From: Paenibacillus sp. IHBB 10380
GTDB taxonomy: Bacteria; Bacillota; Bacilli; Paenibacillales; Paenibacillaceae
Assembly: GCF_000949425.1 (NCBI RefSeq)
Contig: NZ_CP010976.1
Location: 1,984,001 to 2,048,000, forward strand
DNA length: 64,000 bases
Reading direction: 5' to 3'
Shown here piece by piece: positions 56,829 to 64,000 of the stretch; within the stretch, counting starts at the first letter, position 1, and every line of letters starts with the position of its first letter. The notes beneath the pieces were generated by a model. It made no database searches and was not told the origin of the DNA. It saw only the letters and a list, made by a program, of their open reading frames with translations. A program made the translations under genes and the position numbers.

Positions 56829-58073
56829 CTATTGAAGTCCTTCATATAAAGGAAATTGAGACGTAATCTCACGTACACTTCCCAATATTTGATCTTTAAC
56901 CGTCGGACTCTTGGGATTTTTAAAGGCAAGTCCAATAAGCTGGGCAATTTCTTTCATTTCCTTGCGTCCTAATCCTCTTGATGTCATAGCAGGGGTCCCG
57001 AAGCGAATGCCACTCGTTACTAACGGGCTTGCCGTATCATGAGGAATTGCGTTTTTATTAGCCGTAATCCCCACTTCATCGAGTAATGTTTCAGCTTCTT
57101 TGCCCGTGAGTCCAATCGTACGCAAATCAACCAAAACAATATGATTATCTGTTCCTCCCGATACAACGGTTAACCCTTCATTCATTAGTGTTTCTGCTAA
57201 TACGTTAGCATTTTCAATAGTTTTTTCCATATACGTTTTGAAATCCGGTTGCAATGCTTCGCCTAGCGCAACCGCTTTTGCCGCGATGACATGCATAAGC
57301 GGGCCGCCTTGTGACCCGGGGAATATCGCTTTATCAATGGCTTGCGCCCATGGTTTACGGCACATGATGACACCGCCTCTTGGTCCTCGCAACGTTTTAT
57401 GCGTTGTCGTCGTAACAAAGTGTGCGTGCGGCACCGGGTTAGGGTGCAAACCTGCCGCGACAATTCCCGCAATATGTGCCATATCCACAAAGAAAAGGGC
57501 CCCAACTTCGGCCGCAATTTGGGCGAACAACTCAAATTCGATCGTTCGTGGATAGGCGCTGGCGCCAGCAACGATCATGCGCGGATGATGCTTATGAGCG
57601 AGTTTTCGCACTTGGTCAAAGTCAATTCGCCCCGTTTGTTCATCGACACCATAAGGAACAAAATTGTAAAATCTTCCGGAAAAATTCACCGGACTCCCGT
57701 GTGTAAGATGGCCACCATGGGATAGATTCATGCCCAAAATCGTGTCACCAGGCTTGACTGAAGCAAAATAAACCGCCATATTCGCCTGTGCGCCGGAGTG
57801 AGGCTGCACATTGGCATGTTCAGTACCAAAAAGCTCTTTGACACGGTCAATGGCAAGTTCCTCGATCATATCGACATACTCACATCCGCCATAATATCTT
57901 CTTCCCGGATACCCCTCAGCGTATTTGTTGGTCAGTACCGTACCAGTGGCTTCTATGACAGCCCGGCTCACAAAATTCTCCGATGCAATCAGTTCTATTT
58001 TATCTCGCTGCCGTGCAAGTTCTTGCTGAATAGCGTTGGCCACTGCTTTGTCTTGTTGTTCTAAATATTTCAT
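56829..58073 (-). CDS. glyA: Serine hydroxymethyltransferase
   Basis: 414 residues from the ATG behind AAGGAAGATTTTC at 58073. PLP-dependent enzyme that converts serine and tetrahydrofolate to glycine and methylene-THF. PLP lysine in [18 protein letters not shown]; substrate parts [20 protein letters not shown] and [20 protein letters not shown]. Complete and typical. It is divergent from a MocR/PdxR-like regulator and near pdxS and yggS, so in this locus it is part of a PLP-linked cluster. It may be a second copy, since glyA usually lies in another context in bacilli. Confidence 0.95.
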   Translation of the reverse strand: MKYLEQQDKAVANAIQQELARQRDKIELIASENFVSRAVIEATGTVLTNKYAEGYPGRRYYGGCEYVDMIEELAIDRVKELFGTEHANVQPHSGAQANMAVYFASVKPGDTILGMNLSHGGHLTHGSPVNFSGRFYNFVPYGVDEQTGRIDFDQVRKLAHKHHPRMIVAGASAYPRTIEFELFAQIAAEVGALFFVDMAHIAGIVAAGLHPNPVPHAHFVTTTTHKTLRGPRGGVIMCRKPWAQAIDKAIFPGSQGGPLMHVIAAKAVALGEALQPDFKTYMEKTIENANVLAETLMNEGLTVVSGGTDNHIVLVDLRTIGLTGKEAETLLDEVGITANKNAIPHDTASPLVTSGIRFGTPAMTSRGLGRKEMKEIAQLIGLAFKNPKSPTVKDQILGSVREITSQFPLYEGLQ

Positions 58074-58254
58074 GAAAATCTTCCTTTCTGTCAGCATATT
58101 TCGTTATCGAATTCTAAATGTTTGTCTAATTCTGTCGTGTTGCAAAAGCAACTATTGTCATGATAGTATATCAATCAATGGAGTGTTATTAAATATCCAT
58201 ATTTCAGATTTTAGAGAAATCCATAATCCGAACAGAACTACTTGAGGTGAATGA
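58074..58254. promoter_or_regulatory. glyA / MocR divergent promoter region with shared element
   Basis: The 36-bp stretch 58164-58199 begins TAGTATATCAAT and ends AAATATCCA. It matches 63159-63194, upstream of the second MocR gene, at 29 of 36 positions. In both places it lies 55-100 bp before the MocR start. It is the best candidate for the MocR operator or promoter. Confidence 0.55.
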
Positions 58255-59685
58255 ATGTTAAAAGTAAACCGAGATGACGAGCGTCCCATCTGGCAGCAAC
58301 TTCTGGACCAAGCGATCCATAATATTACAACCGGAAAATGGCCACCAGGCGAATTGCTGCTCCCATCCCGCGAACTCGCTCTATTGATTGGCGTTTCCCG
58401 TTCAACCATACAGATTGTTTACGAGGAGTTATTCAGCCGCGGGTACACCGTAACCTCTCGTCGCGGCGGGACAAGAGTTAGCGAATGGACAATTGCGACT
58501 CGTCCTTCAGAGGATGCTGCGACACAAGGACCCGTCCCCCCCGAATTGCCTTTATTAAACGCTGCAATCGGCCATTTACACAGTTGGTTCGGAGACAAAG
58601 AAAATCGAAAAGTAGAGATCGATTTCAGTCCCCATGAGCCTTATTTAGACGAACATTTTCAAAAGAATTGGAGGCAATCATTTTTACAGGCCTCCACAGA
58701 AACAGACCTGGACAGTTGGGCTTACGGCGACGCCTATGGATTCCTGCCGCTACGAGAACAGATTCAACGTTATTTGTCACTTGAACGGGGCGTTCATGTG
58801 AGTATCGATCAAATCATATTAACCTCAGGCGCACAACATAGCATCGATTTGATCGCACAAGCCCTTTTACATGAAGGAGAAACGGTTTCGGTTGAAGATC
58901 CCGGCTTCCCTGCTGCCTGGATGGCGATGAAGTATCGACGTATGCAAGTTGTCTCCGTTCCGGTCGACGAGTACGGGCTATGCGTAGACCGCATTCACCC
59001 TGGCTCCAAACTGGTCTATGTTACGCCATCGCACCAGTGTGCGGTTGGAGTTATTATGTCGGAGCCTCGTAAGCAACAATTGTTACACATGGCTGCCGGG
59101 CAGCGGTTTTGGATTGTTGAGGATGATTACGACAGTGAATTTCGATATCGCGGTGACCCACTTCCAACCTTGTTCAGTCAGCGACCTCAGAACACGTTGT
59201 ATATGATGAGTTTTTCCAAAATGGTTGCTCCTGGTATTCGGATATCGGCAATCGTTGGTCCCAAAGAGGCCATTCGTCAGCTTGCTCAAGTCCATGAATT
59301 AACCTATCGTCATCTTCCGATTATGGAGCAATTAACGCTTACTCATTTTATCGAACATGGTTATTTCATGCGCCATATGAGACGAGTTCGAAATGTATAT
59401 CGGCGCAGACACGAAGCCATGACGAAGGCTATCATCACGACAGGTCTGAGTGAGCACTTCACATTAAGCGGCGTTGAAACGGGGTTGCATATGCTTCTTG
59501 AAGCTGATAAATCATTTGACGAAGAAGCCGTGACGAACCTAGCACTCGAAAAAGGAATCCGTGTTTATCCGCTTAGCACGTATTGTTTGGAAAGCGATCG
59601 AAAAGGATGGGTACTGGGTTTTGCTAAAGTAGATGAAGCAGCCATTGAAGAAGGCATTTATCGTCTGGCGGAGATGCTTTTATAA
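58255..59685 (+). CDS. MocR/PdxR-type regulator (GntR HTH plus aminotransferase domain)
   Basis: 476 residues. N-terminal GntR winged helix: PIWQQLLDQAIHNITTGKWP, PGELLLPSRELALLIGVSRS, TIQIVYEELFSRGYTVTSRR. A fold-type I aminotransferase domain follows, with TSGAQHSIDLIAQALLHEGE, EDDYDSEFRYRG and the PLP lysine in MSFSKMVAPGIRISA. PdxR members activate pdxST in response to PLP; this gene lies beside pdxS and glyA, and MocR proteins use PLP as sensor. SD GAGGTGA. A paralog (about 65% by eye) starts at 63265. Confidence 0.9.
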   Translation: MLKVNRDDERPIWQQLLDQAIHNITTGKWPPGELLLPSRELALLIGVSRSTIQIVYEELFSRGYTVTSRRGGTRVSEWTIATRPSEDAATQGPVPPELPLLNAAIGHLHSWFGDKENRKVEIDFSPHEPYLDEHFQKNWRQSFLQASTETDLDSWAYGDAYGFLPLREQIQRYLSLERGVHVSIDQIILTSGAQHSIDLIAQALLHEGETVSVEDPGFPAAWMAMKYRRMQVVSVPVDEYGLCVDRIHPGSKLVYVTPSHQCAVGVIMSEPRKQQLLHMAAGQRFWIVEDDYDSEFRYRGDPLPTLFSQRPQNTLYMMSFSKMVAPGIRISAIVGPKEAIRQLAQVHELTYRHLPIMEQLTLTHFIEHGYFMRHMRRVRNVYRRRHEAMTKAIITTGLSEHFTLSGVETGLHMLLEADKSFDEEAVTNLALEKGIRVYPLSTYCLESDRKGWVLGFAKVDEAAIEEGIYRLAEMLL

Positions 59686-59723
59686 TTCAAGCATCCCCGC
59701 CAGAGTTTGGTCTTTATTGCAGC

Positions 59724-59877
59724 TTAAATCGTGCTGCCATCCAGTTCACTCAGCACATGACCTAGTATGTCGACCGCTTGATCTATTTCATCGTCAGCGT
59801 GCATATTCAGGCAAAACGCACATCCATTCCGTTGTGAAGCTCTACCTCCCCGTATATCGTTATAATCTTCAATCCTG
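59724..59877 (-). pseudogene. AhpD/CMD-type peroxidase fragment
   Basis: The minus strand encodes RASQRNGCAFCLNMHADDEI followed by DQAVDILGHVLSELDG. The C-x-x-C of AhpD-like carboxymuconolactone-decarboxylase proteins is present (G-C-A-F-C-L-N-M-H). Flanking coding sequence is lost on both sides: the N-terminal part overlaps the end of pdxS, and the region after the active-site helix is deleted. Confidence 0.65.
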
Positions 59878-60765
59878 TTACTGACAGCGTTCCTGCATCC
59901 GTTCATGCTCCCGCAGACCGGATATTTCAATTCCTTTCATCGGAGTCCCCAAATTTTTAGATACGCTCGCTATTAACGCATAATCTTCGTAGTGTGTAGT
60001 GGCTTCAACAATCGCACGCGCAAATTTCTCAGGGCTGTCCGACTTAAAAATGCCCGATCCTACAAAGACGCCGTCTGCGCCCAAATGCATCATTAGAGCT
60101 GCATCGGCTGGCGTAGCCACCCCGCCTGCGGCAAAGTTGACCACCGGCAGCTTACCGGATTCACGAACTTTCAGCAGCAGATCATACGATACGCCATGCA
60201 GCTTCGCTTCGTGATACAATTCGTCCTTAGACAGGCCTTGTACTTTGCGAATCTGACCGTTGATCAAGCGTAAGTGACGTACCGCTTCCACAATGTTGCC
60301 TGTCCCCGGTTCGCCCTTCGTACGAAGCATGGCGGCACCTTCTTGAATGCGGCGAAGCGCTTCACCAAGGTCTTTTGCACCACAGACGAAAGGAATCGTG
60401 AATTCGCTTTTGTTAATATGGAAAACCTCGTCTGCAGGCGTTAACACTTCGCTTTCGTCGATATAATCTACACCTAACGATTCGAGTACTTTGGCTTCCA
60501 CATAATGGCCGATGCGGGCTTTTGCCATCACCGGTATCGATACAACCTGCATCACCTCTTCCACAATGGTCGGGTCAGCCATACGGGCTACACCGCCAGC
60601 TGCACGAATATCGGAAGGCACACGCTCCAGTGCCATAACGGCCGTTGCTCCGGCTGCTTCCGCGACCTTGGCTTGCTCGGCATTCATCACGTCCATGATG
60701 ACACCGCCTTTTTGCATTTCCGCCATCCCTCTTTTGACCCGCTCTGTACCTGTATTCATTTTCAC
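59878..60765 (-). CDS. pdxS: Pyridoxal 5'-phosphate synthase, PdxS subunit
   Basis: 295 residues. Forms PLP from ribose 5-phosphate, glyceraldehyde 3-phosphate and ammonia together with PdxT. Catalytic residues seen: Asp25 ([14 protein letters not shown]), Lys82 ([15 protein letters not shown]) and Lys150 ([20 protein letters not shown]). Also [20 protein letters not shown] and [15 protein letters not shown]. Full length. No pdxT follows on the strand: the next gene end is an AhpD fragment, then a convergent MocR. Ammonia must therefore come from an unlinked PdxT or from free ammonium. It stands next to a BenE-like gene (6-bp gap) and yggS on the same strand. Confidence 0.95.
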   Translation of the reverse strand: MKMNTGTERVKRGMAEMQKGGVIMDVMNAEQAKVAEAAGATAVMALERVPSDIRAAGGVARMADPTIVEEVMQVVSIPVMAKARIGHYVEAKVLESLGVDYIDESEVLTPADEVFHINKSEFTIPFVCGAKDLGEALRRIQEGAAMLRTKGEPGTGNIVEAVRHLRLINGQIRKVQGLSKDELYHEAKLHGVSYDLLLKVRESGKLPVVNFAAGGVATPADAALMMHLGADGVFVGSGIFKSDSPEKFARAIVEATTHYEDYALIASVSKNLGTPMKGIEISGLREHERMQERCQ

Positions 60766-60770
60766 GCCTC

Positions 60771-62001
60771 CTATTGTTTTTGTTCGGCTTGTTGTACTCC
60801 ACTCGGCCTGTATTGCTTTTTATGAAATTTCCCATGAATCAATAGATGTGCTGCCAAACCCGCCAGAAGTCCCCAAAATGCGCCACCGACGCCAAGCAAG
60901 GTCACATTCGCGGCTGTTGCTAAAAAAGTAATCAATGCGATCTCACGTCCCTTGGGATCCGTTAAAGCGTTGGCAAGACTACCGCCAATTGTGCCAAGCA
61001 ATGCCAATCCCGCTAACGTTGCGATAAAGGTAGCAGGAAGAATCAAAAACAGAGCAGCCAACGTCACGCCAAAAATGCCGACAACAATATAGAAAATGCC
61101 ACAGGCAATGCCTGCAATATAACGTTTTGTCGAATCCTCATGCGCGTCTTTCCCTGTGCAAATCGCTGCTGTAATGGCTGCTACATTAAAAGCGTGTGAG
61201 CCGAATGGTGCTGTAAGGAGCGAACCCAAACCCGTTATGGTCAAAATCGGATTCGCGCTCGTCTTGAACCCGTCATTCCGCAATACGAGCATTCCAGGCA
61301 TGTATTGTCCCGTCAAAGTAATAATAAACAGCGGCAATGCAACACCCAATATAGCAATGTAACGAAAACTCCGGAACGACAAATACCGGTGATGCAATCG
61401 CCAATTGGATCGTACTGAAATCCGCTTTCCCCATACAAATCAAATAAATCAGTCCGATGACCAGTATGCCAACAATCGCATAGCGGGATGTAAACCGTCT
61501 TAGCACGATATAAGCGGCAAACAGTACAACGACAAGCAATGGGTCAACTTTTGCTCCTCCAAAGGCTGAAATGCCAAACTGCAGTAAAATGCCTGCTAGC
61601 AACCCGGAGGCGATGCCTGAAGGAATAAGCCGGACGAAACGTTCAAACATACCCGATAATCCTAAAACAATAAATCCTATAGCAGAGATAATGTAAGCAC
61701 CAATTGCTTCTGGATAAGGGGTTACCGCTAATGCCGAAACGAGAAAAGCCACGCCTGGTGTTGACCAAGCCGTAATAATCGGTTCCCGGTATCGATAACT
61801 TAGCCATATCCCGGTTACACCCACACCAATGGAGATCGACCAAATCCATGAAGCGGTCATTTCGGGGCTTAAACCCGCGACTTTTGCTGCCTGAAACACG
61901 AGAATAAAAGTGCCCCCGTAGTTGACAATGACAGATATTAAAGCGGCTATGGTCGGCGATATCAAATCGCGGCCACGCAGCGAAGTGGATGTTGTGTTCA
62001 T
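60771..62001 (-). pseudogene. BenE-family transporter, split by one frameshift
   Basis: The first part (62001 down to about 61370) gives DLISPTIAALISVIVNYGGT, ASWIWSISIGVGVTGIWLSY, STPGVAFLVSALAVTPYPEA and LIPSGIASGLLAGILLQFGI. The second part, in the next frame, gives FRYIAILGVALPLFIITLTG, TAPFGSHAFNVAAITAAICT and LAGLALLGTIGGSLANAL. Together they cover a complete 12-helix BenE-type benzoate/H+ symporter. The break lies at about 61370 in a TTTTCG run, where one base is lost or gained. Placement in a PLP locus suggests transport of a pyridoxine-like or related ring compound; that is inference. Confidence 0.8.
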
Positions 62002-62022
62002 AAGAATTCTCCTGCCTCTCTC

Positions 62023-62766
62023 CTAATCGTCCTGGCGCGCGTTTTCGTTCCAGTAATAGCTGTCCGGCAAGTAACGTTGGCCGAATACGCTCGTCCCTAC
62101 GCGGATGATGGTAGCTCCTTCTTCGATGGCCACCTTGAAATCACCGGACATGCCCATCGAGAGGATATCCATTTCTACACGCGGAAACTTTTTCTCCCTA
62201 ATCTGTGTTTGAATAGATTTTAATAATCGGAAGCAGTGCCGGGTCTCGTCGTTTGTAGCATTCAGTTTTCCAATCGTCATTAAGCCTTTCACGTTTAACG
62301 TTTCGAACTTGGACAATTGTTCCACCAACTCCAGCGTCGTTTCCGGAGGAGTACCAAATTTACTTTCTTCGTAGGACGTGTTGATTTGTACCAGAATATC
62401 CATGGTCTTGTTCTCTTTGACGAGCTGATGGTGCAGGACCTGCCCCAATTTCAAGCGGTCCACAGAATGAATGAGCGTAACATATTTGACAACGTCCTTC
62501 ACTTTATTCGTTTGCAGATGTCCGATAAAATGCCATTCCACCTGATTATACTGCTGCATAAGTGGAAATTTGTCCCGAAGTTCTTGCGCTTTGTTTTCCC
62601 CAAATAGAGTCTCACCCGCTTGTATAGCCATTTGCAATTTTTCAAGCGGTACTGTTTTGGTCGCCAACAACAATTGCACGTCCTCTATCTTGCGCCCCGA
62701 GGCTTGGCAAGCCAATTCCATCTGCTGCCTCACGGTTTTGAGATTCTCTTCAACTAGATGGCCCAT
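62023..62766 (-). CDS. YggS-family PLP homeostasis protein
   Basis: 247 residues from the ATG behind GAGGGTAGGAG at 62766; an upstream start would add atypical residues. Alanine-racemase-like TIM barrel with the PLP lysine in QLLLATKTVPLEKLQM, plus LFGENKAQELRDKF, EWHFIGHLQTNKVKDVVKYV and DILSMGMSGDFKVAIEEGAT (the usual SMGMSxD motif). These proteins bind PLP and keep its free level steady. In the same direction as the BenE-like gene and pdxS, it supports a PLP operon. Confidence 0.92.
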   Translation of the reverse strand: MGHLVEENLKTVRQQMELACQASGRKIEDVQLLLATKTVPLEKLQMAIQAGETLFGENKAQELRDKFPLMQQYNQVEWHFIGHLQTNKVKDVVKYVTLIHSVDRLKLGQVLHHQLVKENKTMDILVQINTSYEESKFGTPPETTLELVEQLSKFETLNVKGLMTIGKLNATNDETRHCFRLLKSIQTQIREKKFPRVEMDILSMGMSGDFKVAIEEGATIIRVGTSVFGQRYLPDSYYWNENARQDD

Positions 62767-62909
62767 GTCTCCTACCCTCTTTCTGCTCCACGATAAGTCC
62801 ATAATTACATCCTGTACGCTGACCATAGTTAAGTCCTATTGTCATTCGCTTCTTCAAGTTGAAATCTCATAGTGGCTCCCTTTATCCCTTTCTCCGTCAC
62901 ATTGTTAAA

Positions 62910-63050
62910 TTAGTCAAAGGAGATTTCCCGTACGCGCTTGATTTCCGGTATCGCGTATAAGGAGTCCATCACGTTCTTGGATGCCTTTTTATCGATTTTA
63001 AACATCATGACCACCCACTTATGGGATCCGATACCAAAACTTTAAACATC
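62910..63050 (-). pseudogene. ACT-domain C-terminal remnant (SerA-like)
   Basis: Minus-strand frame VVMMFKIDKKASKNVMDSLY, AIPEIKRVREISFD with stop. This is the end of the ACT domain of D-3-phosphoglycerate dehydrogenase or L-serine dehydratase. Upstream coding sequence is lost. It fits the serine/glycine theme of the locus. Confidence 0.5.
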
Positions 63051-63158
63051 GTCCTTTCCTCCTTCTCTATGTGAAGACTGTACGGCAGTTGAATTGTGGG
63101 TTTGTATTTAGTGATGGATTCAGCCTGTATAACATTGCATGGTTGAAGAGCACTATGC

Positions 63159-63194
63159 TAGTATATCAATTGATGGATTGGTTATATATATCCA
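63159..63194 (+). promoter_or_regulatory. Second copy of the shared MocR promoter element
   Basis: TAGTATATCAATTGATGGAT and then TGGTTATATATATCCA. Matches the element at 58164-58199 at 29 of 36 positions and lies about 70 bp before the second MocR start. The TGGAT/ATCCA ends are inverted. Confidence 0.55.
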
Positions 63195-63264
63195 AAAACG
63201 ATGTATTTGAACAATCCAAAAAAGCGCTAATTTCATTTCACATATAAAAGGGGAAATCTAATTG

Positions 63265-64000
63265 ATGAAAATAAATCGCGCCGGCAAAAGGCCTATCTGG
63301 CAGCAATTGCTCGATCAGGCCATCGATCATATTACAAATGGCGTTTGGCAGCCAGGTGAACTCCTGACGCCTTCTCGGGAGCTCGCTCAGCAGTTAGGAG
63401 TGTCCCGTTCCACCGTGCAAATTGTGTATGAAGAACTGCTAACCCGTGGTTATACGGTGACATCACGCCGCGGTGGAACGCGTGTCAATGGTTGGATTCA
63501 GTTCACTGATAAACGGAAAGAAGATGCTCCCCCTCTTGTTCCGCCACAGCTCCCTGAACTGCCTCTACTAGTTGATCTGTCGCAGCAGTGGTTTAGAAGT
63601 AAGGATAACTGGGAATCGGTCATCGATTTTAGTCCCTATCAACCTTATATGGATACGCAGTTTCTAAAAACGTGGCGCAAATCGTATTTGAATGCCTCTT
63701 CGGAATTAAAGGTATCCTCTTGGTCATACGGTGATGCTTATGGTTTCGAGCCTTTACGGAGGCAGATCCAACGTTATTTATCGCTAGAGCGTGGAATTCA
63801 TGTTCAAACGAATCAAATCTTGTTGACATCCGGAGCCCAGCATAGTATTGATCTCATCGCACAAGCGCTTTTGACCAAAGGAGACATCGTGACGGTCGAA
63901 GATCCCGGCTATCCCGTCGCTTGGATGACGATGAAGTATCGACAAATGAGGATTGCTCCAGTTCCTGTTGATGAGTACGGCCTTGTCGTAGAGAAAGTAC
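63265..64000 (+). CDS. Second MocR/PdxR-type regulator (partial)
   Basis: Starts at the ATG at 63265 behind AAGGGG and runs off the window. GntR HTH: KRPIWQQLLDQAIDHITNGV, ELAQQLGVSRSTVQIVYEEL, LTRGYTVTSRRGGTRVN. The aminotransferase domain is well begun: SSWSYGDAYGFEPLRRQIQR, LLTSGAQHSIDLIAQALLTK, GDIVTVEDPGYPVAWMTMKY. It is a clear paralog of the gene at 58255, with the same flanking promoter element. Two such regulators in one locus suggest duplication with divergence. Confidence 0.88.
   Translation, partial: MKINRAGKRPIWQQLLDQAIDHITNGVWQPGELLTPSRELAQQLGVSRSTVQIVYEELLTRGYTVTSRRGGTRVNGWIQFTDKRKEDAPPLVPPQLPELPLLVDLSQQWFRSKDNWESVIDFSPYQPYMDTQFLKTWRKSYLNASSELKVSSWSYGDAYGFEPLRRQIQRYLSLERGIHVQTNQILLTSGAQHSIDLIAQALLTKGDIVTVEDPGYPVAWMTMKYRQMRIAPVPVDEYGLVVEKV

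Noticed and set aside
57238..57725. Overlapping 100-130 codon frames antisense to glyA
   Set aside because: They are mirror frames of the well-conserved glyA gene and have no ribosome sites.

Overview
The window is AT-rich Gram-positive DNA of the Bacillales type. SD sequences are strong (GGAGG-like), Rho-independent terminators are compact, and the families are typical of Paenibacillaceae: CydABCD, DUF4179 anti-sigma, PadR/HAAS pairs, IS231- and IS110-type remnants, rifampin phosphotransferase, and a cholesterol-dependent cytolysin very close to what I recall of alveolysin. A Brevibacillus laterosporus-like or Paenibacillus alvei-like genome fits best. That placement is inferred from gene content, not from a database search.

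Layout. 1-2.7 kb: the end of a cytochrome bd operon (cydA, cydB, start of cydD, all minus). 2.7-8.4 kb: IS remnants, a divergent azoreductase/Rrf2 pair sharing a large inverted repeat, then broken genes (TetR, ISNCY transposase, DUF1801, a GNAT with one nonsense codon) and a small methyltransferase. 8.7-14 kb: a rifampin phosphotransferase with a possible divergent small RNA, a decayed oxidoreductase and an MFS exporter. 14-19.3 kb: a duplicated PadR-HAAS unit around an IS231 remnant, a serine hydrolase and an ABC-transporter stub; its operator-like promoter occurs three times. 20-24.6 kb: a three-gene minus-strand toxin operon, with two ClyA/Xax-like alpha-helical proteins on either side of a 767-residue protein whose C-terminus recalls Tc-toxin A subunits.

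25-47.5 kb: a mosaic of single, mostly minus-strand accessory genes: lipoprotein, MBL hydrolase, VOC protein, cyclase, TPR protein, ECF sigma/anti-sigma, acetyltransferases, DinB, Imm11- and DUF4275-type immunity-like genes, XRE/DUF2975, MurB with two HesB-like genes, and YdcF. Many are separated by same-oriented short hairpin repeats, so the region looks like a cassette array. Pseudogenes are dense here. 47.5-54 kb: a large UvrA-like ABC ATPase, an ArsR-SRPBCC pair with two operator copies, an ABC fragment, a chimeric WYL/DJ-1 pseudogene and a macrolide-type glycosyltransferase. 55-56.6 kb: the cholesterol-dependent cytolysin.

56.8-64 kb: a pyridoxal-phosphate theme. glyA (a PLP enzyme) diverges from a MocR/PdxR-like regulator, followed by pdxS, a frameshifted BenE-type transporter, a YggS-type PLP-binding protein and a second MocR regulator that runs off the window. 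The two MocR genes share a conserved promoter element. The most interesting system is the three-gene toxin operon at 20.0-24.6 kb; next are the repeat-delimited cassette region and the PLP locus.
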